From Collinsella sp. (GTDB lineage: Bacteria; Actinomycetota; Coriobacteriia; Coriobacteriales; Coriobacteriaceae): a DNA stretch of 64,000 nucleotides. The notes beneath the pieces are model-generated. The model was given only the letters and a program-made list of their open reading frames with translations. It made no database searches and was not told the origin of the DNA. The stretch covers positions 38,459 through 102,458 of the forward strand of contig JAGZQF010000002.1 in the NCBI GenBank assembly GCA_018382295.1, given 5' to 3'. Position numbers and translations under genes: made by a program. Below are positions 51,746-60,654 of this stretch, in pieces (the stretch's first letter is position 1; every line of letters starts with the position of its first letter).

Positions 51746-53619
51746 GCGCGATCACCCATCAATACATTCTTGGCGTGGAGCGTGGGGCAGATCCCGCAGC
51801 CGGTGCACGACGTACGGGTGCAGTCGGGAGTCGTGACGCCCTCGAGCGAGCGACGGTACTCGCGCTCGAGGAAACCGCGCGTGCAGCCGGGGCTCACATG
51901 CTCCCACGGCAGGCGCCAGTCCAACTCGTAGGGCAGGTGCACGAGCTCATTGAGGTCGATGCCGTTTTTGGCAGCAGCCTCCTTCCAGTTATCGAGCGAG
52001 AAATGCTCTACCCAGGCGTCAAAGCGAGAGCCCGAGCGCCAAGCATCGATGATGACGGGCGTCATGTCGCGACCGGCGCGGGACAGCGCGGCCTCGATGA
52101 GCGAAGTCTCGGCATCGTGGTAATGCACGCGGACGGCACGGTTGCGAACGCTCGTGATAAGCAGCTTCTGGCGACGCTTGACGTCGTCGTAGTCGAGCTG
52201 CGGGCACCACTGGAACGGCGTGGCGGCCTTGGGGATAAAGACCGAAACCGAGATGGACACCGAGATCGAGCCGCGACGAGCCTTGGGCACCACGGAACGA
52301 CCGAGCTCCAGCACGTGATCGGCCAGATTGGCGATGGCCACGATGTCCTCGTCGCGCTCGCCGGGAAGGCCCATCATAAAGTAGAGCTTCATGCGGTTCC
52401 AGCCGGCCTCGAAGGCCGCCTTGGCCGCACGGTCCAGGTCCTCCTCGGTCACGTTCTTGTTAATGATGTCGCGCATGCGCTGGCTGCCGGCCTCGGGCGC
52501 GAACGTCAGTCCGCCCTTCTTTTCGCCGGCGACCGACTCGGCCATATCCACGCCAAACGAATCCAGGCGCTGCGACGGAATAGACACGCGAATACCCGTA
52601 TCCTCCAGGCGACGGTTGAGCCTGCCGAGCACGTCGCGAATGCAGGAGTGGTCGGTCGTGGAGAGCGAGGTCAGCGACACCTCGTCATAGCCAGTCTTTT
52701 CCAGACCCTGAATCACCGACGAGACAATCTGGTCGGCCGAGCGCTCGCGCACCGGGCGATACGTCATGCCAGCCTGGCAAAAACGACAGCCGCGGGCGCA
52801 GCCGCGCAGGATCTCGATAGACAGGCGGTCGTGGACCAGCTGCGCATAGGGCACGCACGACTGCGACAGCGGATTCGTGGCGCCGAAATCCTCGACGACG
52901 CGCTTGTAGACCACGGTCGGCGCATCCTTGCCCTCACGCGGCACGGTGTAGCCATGCGGCGAGCAGGGCTCGTCGTGACGAACCTCATAGAGCGACGGCA
53001 CGTAGTTGCCACCAATGGATGCAAGCTGCTCGACAATCTGCGCGCGCGGGACTCCTTCGTCACGCAGGCGGCGATGCAGCTGACAGGTCTCGAGCAGCGA
53101 TTCCTCGCCCTCACCGATGAGGATGGCATCGAAGAAGGCCGCGTACGGCTCGGGGTTGTACACCGAGGGACCGCCGGCGATGATGATGGGGTCGTCTTCA
53201 CCTCGGTCGGCCGCTAACAGCGGAATGCCAGCGAGGTCCAAAGCCTCGAGGAAGTTCGTCACCGCCATCTCGTGCGGCACATGCAGACCGACGATATCAA
53301 ACGAAGCGACCGGCGCTGCACCCTCGAGCGATAGCAGCGGAATACCCGCCTCGCGCATGGCGTCGCCCATATCGGGCCACGGCACATAGCCGCGCTCGCA
53401 GGAGATGCCCTCGGCCTGGTTAAGGATGTTGTAGAGGATGGCGATGCCCTGGTTGGGCAGACCGACCTCGTACACATCCGGATAGATCAGGCAGCAACGG
53501 TAGTCGGCATCGGCTTTGGAAAGCGTGCCCCACTCGTGATCGATATAGCGACTCGGCTTCTCGACCTTGGCGAGCAACGGCTCAATTAAATGAAAACAAT
53601 CTTGGTATGCAACGCGCAA
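51742..53619 (-). CDS. B12-binding-fold radical SAM protein, TIGR03960 family
   Basis: A 625-residue radical SAM enzyme. Residues 1 to about 200 form a B12-binding-like Rossmann domain (YPDVYEVGLPNQGIAILYNIL; LHVPHEMAVTN). The [4Fe-4S] motif is RGCARGCRFCQAGMTYRP (CxxxCxxC). The barrel continues with LTFAPEAGSQRMRDIINKN, and the C terminus has CTRTSCTGCGICPTLHA, an extra cysteine cluster. The start is TTG at 53619 after GGGG. Product unknown. Confidence 0.87.
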   Translation of the reverse strand: MRVAYQDCFHLIEPLLAKVEKPSRYIDHEWGTLSKADADYRCCLIYPDVYEVGLPNQGIAILYNILNQAEGISCERGYVPWPDMGDAMREAGIPLLSLEGAAPVASFDIVGLHVPHEMAVTNFLEALDLAGIPLLAADRGEDDPIIIAGGPSVYNPEPYAAFFDAILIGEGEESLLETCQLHRRLRDEGVPRAQIVEQLASIGGNYVPSLYEVRHDEPCSPHGYTVPREGKDAPTVVYKRVVEDFGATNPLSQSCVPYAQLVHDRLSIEILRGCARGCRFCQAGMTYRPVRERSADQIVSSVIQGLEKTGYDEVSLTSLSTTDHSCIRDVLGRLNRRLEDTGIRVSIPSQRLDSFGVDMAESVAGEKKGGLTFAPEAGSQRMRDIINKNVTEEDLDRAAKAAFEAGWNRMKLYFMMGLPGERDEDIVAIANLADHVLELGRSVVPKARRGSISVSISVSVFIPKAATPFQWCPQLDYDDVKRRQKLLITSVRNRAVRVHYHDAETSLIEAALSRAGRDMTPVIIDAWRSGSRFDAWVEHFSLDNWKEAAAKNGIDLNELVHLPYELDWRLPWEHVSPGCTRGFLEREYRRSLEGVTTPDCTRTSCTGCGICPTLHAKNVLMGDRA

Positions 53620-53629
53620 CGGAAAACCC

Positions 53630-54559
53630 CTAAGCAGCGAGATCTGATGCGTCCTGATAGGACGCCATAGGACGGGTAGCGCCCGCGACCGTGGTCACCA
53701 GATCGCGAACGCGGGAGAACGTGGCAGTGACCACCTCGTTGGCAAGGCTGTAGTCGACATCGCGCTCGTAGAGCGAAACGAGCGCACGGCCCATGCCATA
53801 GGTGCCCGCGGCAGCAGTGAGCGCCTTGACGGCAAACCCAATATGCGGCGTCTGCTTGACGAGCGCGCGGGTGACCGCGCGGATCACAAGACCGCCGGCA
53901 AGCACGCCCGCGACCTCGTAGCCGCGCTCGGGCTTAATACCGCGTCCAAAGACGGCAGCGAGCTCAAAGAGCATGCCCACCTGCGCCAGCGCCATAACGG
54001 GATAATCGGCGCCCGGCAAAAACACCAGCGCACCGGTCGCCATATTGGTGAGCGCGCACGAGGTGATGATACGATTGGCCGCCGCGATGCGCATGAAGGC
54101 AAAGTTCGCCGCAAAAGCCGTTTCCTTGTCGGTGCGATCGAGAATCCAGCGGGCAAGCGTCTCGAGCAGATACGTCTTATCGGTTGCCGCTACCACGCCG
54201 AGCATGGGCGTGGACTCCTCGATAAACGGCACCTCCACAGCAGACTCGGCAAGCACGCACACGGGCGCGCCGGCGATCACGAGCTCCTGCACGGCACTCT
54301 CCAAGCGGTCGGAACCACACGAGAGCACCAGCACCACATCGGTATCGGTCTTTGGAGCAATTCGCTCCTCCCCCAGACGCTCGACGCGCACAATACCCGA
54401 GGTCGTCTGCGGCACAAAGGCGTCACGCACCGTCTCGGCAAGAAAGCGCGAGGCGGACGAATCCAGATAGACCGAGACGCGCACCGGCGTATCGGAATCC
54501 TTCTTAACGGACGCGCCCATCTTAAAAGCGCGGGTCAGCTTATCTACGGGAATTTTCAT
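53630..54559 (-). CDS. DUF697/YcjF-like membrane protein
   Basis: A 309-residue protein with two to four hydrophobic helices in its second half. FLPGADYPVMALAQVGMLFELAAVFG resembles the PGADxPxxxxxQxxM pattern of the DUF697 (YcjF) domain. The N-terminal 150 residues have a Rossmann-like alternation (TPVRVSVYLD, DTDVVLVLSCG, APVCVLAES) but no P-loop. It lies between rodA and the radical SAM gene, 18 bp after rodA. Function unknown; a cell-envelope role is inferred from position. Confidence 0.55.
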   Translation of the reverse strand: MKIPVDKLTRAFKMGASVKKDSDTPVRVSVYLDSSASRFLAETVRDAFVPQTTSGIVRVERLGEERIAPKTDTDVVLVLSCGSDRLESAVQELVIAGAPVCVLAESAVEVPFIEESTPMLGVVAATDKTYLLETLARWILDRTDKETAFAANFAFMRIAAANRIITSCALTNMATGALVFLPGADYPVMALAQVGMLFELAAVFGRGIKPERGYEVAGVLAGGLVIRAVTRALVKQTPHIGFAVKALTAAAGTYGMGRALVSLYERDVDYSLANEVVTATFSRVRDLVTTVAGATRPMASYQDASDLAA

Positions 54560-54577
54560 AGCAAACCCCTCCAGCGG

Positions 54578-55804
54578 TTACGCGGCGCCCGAACGATGCC
54601 GCCATATGGATTGTACGATACCCACCGTCAGCAGCTGAATCATCATCGAAGACGAACCGAAGCTAATAAACGGTAGCGGAATACCGGTAATCGGCATCAT
54701 GCCGATGCACATGCCGATGTTTTCGAAGGTCTGGAACGCCCACATGCCGACGATGCCCACACACGAAAGACGCAAAAACAGCGACTCGCACTTAAAGGCG
54801 ACGCGAATCGTCGAAAAGATCAGCAGCACGTAGAGGCACAGGAGCAAAAAGGAACCGCAAAAGCCAAAGGTCTCGGACAGGAAGGCGAAGACGAAGTCGG
54901 TGTGGAACTCAGGCAGAAAGCCGCCGGCCGACTGCGTCGCATGCCCCAGGCCCTTACCAAAGAAGCCGCCCGAGCCAACGGCGATAAGCGACTGCTGCAG
55001 GTTGTAGGCATCGTCCGAATCGGCATTATCGGGGTCGATAAAGACCGTCAGACGGTTCATCTGATACTGCTTGATGAGCACATCGTGGCCGAGCAACGAA
55101 TCAAAGACCGAATCAAGCGCCAGGACGAGGGCCACCAGGCCCACGAGCAGGGCCAGGGTCGACAGCACCCATTCGCGGCGTGCACCGCTCATGCAGATGA
55201 CGATGGCGCCCGAAACCAGCACGACCAGGCCCGAGCCCAGGTCACCCATGGCAACGACGGCCAAAAACGGAATGGACAGCATGCCGCAGAGCTTGACGTA
55301 GTCGCGAACGGTATCGATGCGACCGTTATACTGCGAGCCAAGCGTAGCAATAAAGAAGATGGTGATGAGCTTGGCAAGCTCAACCGGCTGGAACGTCAAG
55401 CCGATACCGGGAATCTTGATCCAGCCCGTCATGCCCAGACCGCCCGTATAGGACAGACCCGGAATCTTGGGCGAGAAGATCACGATCAGGTCGATGACGA
55501 GCAACGCCGTCGAGAAATTGGAAATACCGCGCAGGTCGGAGCGCCAGACCAGCACCGCCAGCACCGTGCCGATGCCAATTCCCAGCAAATGGCGCGAGAA
55601 CGAAGCATCGGCCTTAAACTGCGAAGCCGACCAGATAATGATGGCACCGTAGGCGACGAGCGCCACAGTAGCCACGAGCACACCGATATGCACCTTTTGG
55701 CGAAACGTGCCGCGCGAGGCCGAAAGTTGCTTGTTGACGCGGTCCAGGCTGCTGCGAGAACCGGTCTTGGTTGAACGGAACAGATCCGCCGGAGAAAAAT
55801 CCAT
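54578..55804 (-). CDS. rodA: Peptidoglycan glycosyltransferase RodA
   Basis: A 408-residue SEDS polymerase of lateral cell-wall synthesis. It has about 10 membrane helices. FQPVELAKL (with the catalytic-type Glu/Lys environment), GDLGSGLVVLVSG, QQSLIAVGSGGFFGKGLGHATQ and GIPLPFISFGSSS are SEDS signatures. It pairs with PBP2, which starts 10 bp upstream, as a polymerase-transpeptidase unit. About 35 cytosolic residues precede the first helix. RodA fits better than FtsW because of the mre context. Confidence 0.94.
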   Translation of the reverse strand: MDFSPADLFRSTKTGSRSSLDRVNKQLSASRGTFRQKVHIGVLVATVALVAYGAIIIWSASQFKADASFSRHLLGIGIGTVLAVLVWRSDLRGISNFSTALLVIDLIVIFSPKIPGLSYTGGLGMTGWIKIPGIGLTFQPVELAKLITIFFIATLGSQYNGRIDTVRDYVKLCGMLSIPFLAVVAMGDLGSGLVVLVSGAIVICMSGARREWVLSTLALLVGLVALVLALDSVFDSLLGHDVLIKQYQMNRLTVFIDPDNADSDDAYNLQQSLIAVGSGGFFGKGLGHATQSAGGFLPEFHTDFVFAFLSETFGFCGSFLLLCLYVLLIFSTIRVAFKCESLFLRLSCVGIVGMWAFQTFENIGMCIGMMPITGIPLPFISFGSSSMMIQLLTVGIVQSIWRHRSGAA

Positions 55805-55813
55805 CGCAACCTC

Positions 55814-57883
55814 CTATCGAACCGAAGAATCGCCCGAGGCCGAAGAGGTATCGGGCTCGTCATAAATCACGCCGAGCACGTCGCGCACGACATGCATCGC
55901 GGTATCTGAGCCACCGCCGCCCTGCTCCAGGACGGTAGCGATGACATACTTGGGATCATCGGCCGGTGCATAGGCGCAGAACCACGCGTATTCGTCCTCG
56001 CCACTTTTCTCGCCCGTGCCCGACTTGCCGTATACCTGCGGCGTCAGGGTGCCAAAGTGCGCCGCCAGGGACGTCGATGCCGTGTAAATCACGTCGTGCA
56101 TGCCGTTGCGAACAAGAGCCAAATCCGAATCGCTGTTGATCTTGGCCTCCAGGCGCTTCTTCTTGCCCTTGCCGTTGTACTTATAGGCATCGCCGTCGCC
56201 ATCGCGCGACACGGCAGACAAAAATACGTGAGGCACGTACTGTTTGCCGCCGTTGGCAAGACCCATATAGGCGCACGCCATCTGCAGGGGCGTCACCAGG
56301 ATGTCGCCCTGGCCGATAGCAATGTTGGTCATATCGCCGGCATTCCACTTGCGGTCCTCGGCAGAGGCGTCGGTGAAGTATGACTCTTTCCACTCGGCAT
56401 CGGGAATACGACCCGCGCCCTCACTCGGCAGATCGATACCGCAGGTCTTGCCTAGGCCCCAGCGACGAAAGACCTCCTGCAGGCCCTCGGGATGTTGCTC
56501 GTCATAAAAGAACGCCTTACCCATGTCGTAGAAGACGGGGTCGCACGAGTTGGCGATACCCGATTGCAGCGTCATGGTGCCGTGGCCAGACGTCAACCAG
56601 CAGCGCTTGCCCCAAGCCTTGCCCAAGCCCGTCCAATAGCCCGTGCAGTTGGTTGTCTGCGTTGAGGTATAGGTTCCAAACTCAAGACCGGCCAGAGCCG
56701 AGAGCGGCTTAATGGTCGAAGCCGACATATACTGGCCGCTAATGGCGCGGTTGAGCAGCGGATGCGAACCCTTGTCGTCGTTGAGCTCGGTCCACACGTC
56801 GTTGGAAATGCCGCCGATGAACACCGACGGATCAAACTTGGGCTCGCTCGCCATGCCCAGAATCTCACCATTGTTGGGATCGAGGCATACCACGGCGCCG
56901 TTGCCGGCATTGCTATGGCCCGTGGTCTTGGCAAGCTCAATGGCATTCGCCAGAGCCGTCTCGCAGGCCTGTTGAATCTTAAGATCGAGCGTAAGCTTAA
57001 TGTCAGAACCGGCCTTGGCGGGAACGGCACCGGCTTGACCGGTCACGTTACCCGAGGCGTCAACTTTCACGGTCTGCTCGCCGCGAATGCCCTGCAGCAG
57101 ATTTTCGTAGTAAATCTCTACGCCCGCCTGGCCCACAATATCGCCCGATTGATACGAGATCTGGCCAGCCGCGCTATCGCTGCCGTCCGACGGCTTCTTA
57201 TTCTGCGCCTCGAGCTGCTCGGAGGTAATGGTGCCGGTATAGCCCAAGATATGGCAAGCGGTCTCGCCGTATGGGTACTGACGCTCGGTGCGCTCGGCGA
57301 TCTTCACCCCGGGAAACTCACCGGCGTGCTCCTGAATGTAGGCGACAGTAGAGCGGCGCACGTCAGTCGCGATGGTATGCAGGCTCTGCGCGCCTTCGGA
57401 ATTGTCCTGGATGTTGCGCAGCACCGCGATATACGGCATGCCGAGCACGTTGGCAAGATGGCGCACCAGCACCTTGTCGTCGGCAAGGTCGCGATAGGCG
57501 ACGACGGCGAGCGAGGGGCGGTTTTGCACCAGCGCGACGCCGTTGCGGTCCAAGATGCGGCCACGCACGGCAGGCGTGGTAACGGTACGGGTCTGATTGC
57601 TCTTGGCCTGTTTGTCGTAGTAGTCCGACGAGACCATCTGCATGCCCCACAGCTTAACGGCAAGCGCGGCAAACATCGCGCCCACGCCCGCGGTGAGGAT
57701 GGAAAAGCGGCCCTTAAAGGCCGTAGCGGCCGTATTGCCCTCGCCCTCGGTGGCGCGCGGGGCCGTTCCGTGTTGCGTGTCGTAGGTAAAGCGGGAGTCG
57801 CCGCGGCGCATGATGACCAGCGCGACCACAATGGCCGCGACCAACACGATACCGGCGACAACAACCGTCATCTGGGAAGACAT
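55814..57883 (-). CDS. mrdA: Penicillin-binding protein 2 (class B transpeptidase)
   Basis: A 689-residue elongasome transpeptidase. One N-terminal membrane helix plus a second hydrophobic stretch at about 60-82 precede the dimerisation domain (TPAVRGRILDRNGVALVQNRPS). The catalytic set is MSASTIKPL (SxxK), ANSCDPVF (the SxD form typical of PBP2) and GKSGTGE (KSG). The target of beta-lactams such as mecillinam in other species. It starts with ATG at 57883 and is part of mreBCD-mrdA-rodA. Confidence 0.95.
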   Translation of the reverse strand: MSSQMTVVVAGIVLVAAIVVALVIMRRGDSRFTYDTQHGTAPRATEGEGNTAATAFKGRFSILTAGVGAMFAALAVKLWGMQMVSSDYYDKQAKSNQTRTVTTPAVRGRILDRNGVALVQNRPSLAVVAYRDLADDKVLVRHLANVLGMPYIAVLRNIQDNSEGAQSLHTIATDVRRSTVAYIQEHAGEFPGVKIAERTERQYPYGETACHILGYTGTITSEQLEAQNKKPSDGSDSAAGQISYQSGDIVGQAGVEIYYENLLQGIRGEQTVKVDASGNVTGQAGAVPAKAGSDIKLTLDLKIQQACETALANAIELAKTTGHSNAGNGAVVCLDPNNGEILGMASEPKFDPSVFIGGISNDVWTELNDDKGSHPLLNRAISGQYMSASTIKPLSALAGLEFGTYTSTQTTNCTGYWTGLGKAWGKRCWLTSGHGTMTLQSGIANSCDPVFYDMGKAFFYDEQHPEGLQEVFRRWGLGKTCGIDLPSEGAGRIPDAEWKESYFTDASAEDRKWNAGDMTNIAIGQGDILVTPLQMACAYMGLANGGKQYVPHVFLSAVSRDGDGDAYKYNGKGKKKRLEAKINSDSDLALVRNGMHDVIYTASTSLAAHFGTLTPQVYGKSGTGEKSGEDEYAWFCAYAPADDPKYVIATVLEQGGGGSDTAMHVVRDVLGVIYDEPDTSSASGDSSVR

Positions 57884-57896
57884 CTACAGGCCTCCC

Positions 57897-58463
57897 CTAT
57901 TTGAGCTTTCGGGTCTTGGGCTTAAAGCGCATACCCGTCTGACGCCCGCCGCGCGCGGAGAACCCATAGCCAGACTGCGGCGCGACACCGGACATCAAAA
58001 ACGGAACGGCGACCAGGCCGGTCAGAATCGAGGACGGAAGGGCATGTCCAAAGATCGCCACGACAAAACTCGATTCCAGACCCATAAACAGCAAGATAAT
58101 GCTGTAGATCACGTTAATGGCAAGCGCGAAGGCGCCCACCGTGATGCCGCGAGCGCTCGGGGTGCCGCCCGTCTGACCGGCGGCACTGTGTGCCAGGGCA
58201 AAGCTGCCCACTGTCAGCAACAACGACATCACGCCCACCGGCACGGCCGCCGACAGGTCGTAGAACAGGCCGCTGCAAAAACCGCAGATGACGGCCCGTG
58301 TGGGATCACCCGAGAACACACTCAGGCACACCAGGATAATCATAAAGTTGAAGCGACCGCCCGCGATGGAGATCTGCGGCGCCAAGCCCGCCTGCAGCAG
58401 GACGCAGACAATGGCGGCAATCGCAAAAGTGCGGGAGCCAGTCCCCTGTTCGTGTAGATCCAT
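57897..58463 (-). CDS. mreD: Rod shape-determining protein MreD
   Basis: A 188-residue hydrophobic protein with about five membrane helices. GGRFNFMIILVCLSVFSGDPTRAVICGF and LFYDLSAAVPVGVMSLLLTV match the MreD layout. It links MreB filaments to RodA/PBP2. The ATG at 58463 sits seven bases after GGGAGG, while ATG 58469 is too close to it. Sequence identity in this family is low, so the call rests mainly on position and topology. Confidence 0.85.
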   Translation of the reverse strand: MDLHEQGTGSRTFAIAAIVCVLLQAGLAPQISIAGGRFNFMIILVCLSVFSGDPTRAVICGFCSGLFYDLSAAVPVGVMSLLLTVGSFALAHSAAGQTGGTPSARGITVGAFALAINVIYSIILLFMGLESSFVVAIFGHALPSSILTGLVAVPFLMSGVAPQSGYGFSARGGRQTGMRFKPKTRKLK

Positions 58464-58475
58464 GGACATGCCTCC

Positions 58476-59474
58476 CTATTCGCTCGAACCCGAGTCGGTC
58501 GTGTCGGACGCATCGGAGTTTTCATCCGAGCTTTCTTCTTTGGACTTGGTGGCCGCATCGCGCGAGGTGCCCTGCGGCGTACTGTTAGCGCTGCTCACAT
58601 CCTCGTCCGAAGCCGACTGCTCATCGGTCAGCGACGTAATGACCAGCACTTCCTCGTTGTTTTCAGCCGTTGTCTGGGCGCGCACGACGATGGTGTAGTA
58701 CACATCGTTGGCAGACTTCTCCACCGACGAGACCGTACCGAGCGGCAACCCCTTGGGGAACACGCCGCCGATGCCCGAGGTCACGATGATGTCGCCCACC
58801 TTCACGTCGGAGTCGACACTCACGTGCTCCAGGCGCAGGGTGCCGTCGGGCTGCCCCTGCAGCATGCCCTGAGCGCGCGTATCCTGCACCATGGCGGACA
58901 CGCCCGAGTTCTCATCACCGATCAGGCGGACGGTGGAAGTCTTAGCCGAAACCTCGATAATCTGACCGATGACACCGGCAGAACTCGTCACGGGCATGTT
59001 GATGGTAAGGCCGTCGGCAGAGCCCTTGTCGATGGTAACGGTCGAGGTCCAGGCATCGCCCGAAGCGCCCACAATGCGAGCCGCGGTGGACTTGAGATTG
59101 TAGGTCGACTGCAGACCGACCAGGCTCTCGAGTCGCTCGGCAGTCTTTTGAGCCTCGGAGAGCTCGGCGACCTTAGAGGTCAGCACCTCGTTTTGCTTCT
59201 TAAGGTCGTCGAGGGTGTCTTGTGAAGCCGTAAGGTTTGAGAACACGTTTCCGATTGCGTTGAAGGGCGCAGCCACAGCCGAGCCCACAAAGCGCACCGG
59301 CGAGGTAATCGTCGTCACACCCGAACGCACAGCATGAATCGGCCCCGCCTCGCCCTCGCGAATGTAAAACGTGAGCAGCAACACCGAAATCACGCTGAAA
59401 ACAATCAACGGGCGCATACCCGTTGATTGTCGCTTGGTATTCAGATTTGAAGAGAAACCCGAAGATCGTGCCAA
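58476..59474 (-). CDS. mreC: Rod shape-determining protein MreC
   Basis: A 332-residue membrane-anchored protein. A transmembrane helix (about 20-40) is followed by a coiled coil (about 85-115, DDLKKQNEVLTSKVAELSEA) and the beta-barrel MreC domain (GVIGQIIEVSAKTSTVRLIGDENSGVSA; VTSGIGGVFPKGLPLG). The last 50 residues are a low-complexity Ser/Asp/Glu tail. It organises the elongasome outside the membrane. The start is TTG at 59474 after AGGTGG. Confidence 0.93.
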   Translation of the reverse strand: MARSSGFSSNLNTKRQSTGMRPLIVFSVISVLLLTFYIREGEAGPIHAVRSGVTTITSPVRFVGSAVAAPFNAIGNVFSNLTASQDTLDDLKKQNEVLTSKVAELSEAQKTAERLESLVGLQSTYNLKSTAARIVGASGDAWTSTVTIDKGSADGLTINMPVTSSAGVIGQIIEVSAKTSTVRLIGDENSGVSAMVQDTRAQGMLQGQPDGTLRLEHVSVDSDVKVGDIIVTSGIGGVFPKGLPLGTVSSVEKSANDVYYTIVVRAQTTAENNEEVLVITSLTDEQSASDEDVSSANSTPQGTSRDAATKSKEESSDENSDASDTTDSGSSE

Positions 59475-59495
59475 ATGGAATCCACCTTTTGGAAA

Positions 59496-60539
59496 TTAAG
59501 CATTGGTCTGGACGAAGCCACCGTCAAAAGCGTTGGCCTCGAGCACGCGGGCACAGCCGTTGACGACGTTGTCGAGCGCCGTAGGGCTGACGTTGACCGA
59601 AACGCCGGTCTCGTCGCGCAGACGCACATCGAGGCCGCGCAGCAGCGCACCGCCGCCGGTCAGCAGGATACCGTAGTACATAAGGTCCGAGGCAAGATCG
59701 GGCGGCGTGGCATCGAGGGCGTCCTTGACGGCCTTGGCCATCTCGTCGAGCGGCTTGTTGAGCGCGCGACGAATCTCCTCGCTCTCGATGCGCACGGTCT
59801 TGGGCAGGCCCGTGATTACGTCGCGGCCGTTGACCTCAACGTCGAGCTCGTCCTTGAGCGGCACGGCAGAACCGACCTTGATCTTGATGTCCTCGGCCGT
59901 GCGCTCGCCGATAGCCAGGTTATAGGCATCGCGAACATGGGTAAGGATGGCCTGGTCAAACTCGTCACCGGCAATGCGGATGGACTGCGACACGACGATA
60001 CCGCCCATGGCGATAACGGCGACCTCGGTGGTACCGCCACCGATATCGATGACCATGGAGCCAGTGGGCTCCTCGACAGGCAAGTCGGCGCCGATGGCAG
60101 CGGCCATGGGTTCCTCGATTAGGTATGCCTGGCGGGCACCGGCCTGGATCGTAGCCTCAAAAACGGCGCGCTTCTCGACCGACGTGACGCCGGAGGGGAC
60201 GCAGACGACAACGCGCGGACGCGGGGTCCACGGATAGCGCTTCTCGGACGCCTTGTCGATAAAATAGCGAAGCATGGCCTCGGTAACGTCAAAGTCGGCG
60301 ATAACGCCGTCCTTAAGGGGACGTACGGCCACAATGTTGCCGGGCGTACGGCCGAGCATGCGCTTTGCCTCGATACCGACAGCCAGGATGCGCTCATCGT
60401 TCTTGTCGATGGCGACAACGGAGGGCTCGCGAATAACGATACCCTTGCCGCGCACGGAGACAAGCGTGTTGGCGGTGCCGAGGTCGATGGCAAGATCGCC
60501 CGCATAGCTACCGAAGAACATATCCATCAAAGAAAACAA
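59496..60539 (-). CDS. mreB: Rod shape-determining protein MreB
   Basis: A 347-residue actin-like protein that scaffolds lateral wall synthesis. Phosphate 1 reads AIDLGTANTLV, phosphate 2 VIDIGGGTTEVAVIAMGG, and the adenosine motif is ILLTGGGALLRGLD. The N terminus MFSLMDMFFGSYAG is amphipathic and would bind membrane. The start is TTG at 60539 with AGGAG five bases upstream. First gene of mreBCD-mrdA-rodA. The presence of the full set predicts rod-shaped cells. Confidence 0.96.
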   Translation of the reverse strand: MFSLMDMFFGSYAGDLAIDLGTANTLVSVRGKGIVIREPSVVAIDKNDERILAVGIEAKRMLGRTPGNIVAVRPLKDGVIADFDVTEAMLRYFIDKASEKRYPWTPRPRVVVCVPSGVTSVEKRAVFEATIQAGARQAYLIEEPMAAAIGADLPVEEPTGSMVIDIGGGTTEVAVIAMGGIVVSQSIRIAGDEFDQAILTHVRDAYNLAIGERTAEDIKIKVGSAVPLKDELDVEVNGRDVITGLPKTVRIESEEIRRALNKPLDEMAKAVKDALDATPPDLASDLMYYGILLTGGGALLRGLDVRLRDETGVSVNVSPTALDNVVNGCARVLEANAFDGGFVQTNA

Positions 60540-60599
60540 CGCAACTCCTGATGTGTTGGATGATTGCTGGAAAACTACTAGCTCATCATACTAGCGCAA

Positions 60600-60632
60600 G
60601 CCCGGCACCTCACTTGCGGTGAAGCACCGGGC
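60600..60632. other. Hairpin between the TPR gene and mreB
   Basis: A 14-bp stem with four G-U pairs (on the minus strand) and a 5-nt loop lies 22 bp past the TPR gene stop. No T tract follows on either strand. It could be an inefficient terminator or an mRNA end. Confidence 0.4.
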
Positions 60633-60654
60633 AGCGCCAAATCTCATAAGGTCA

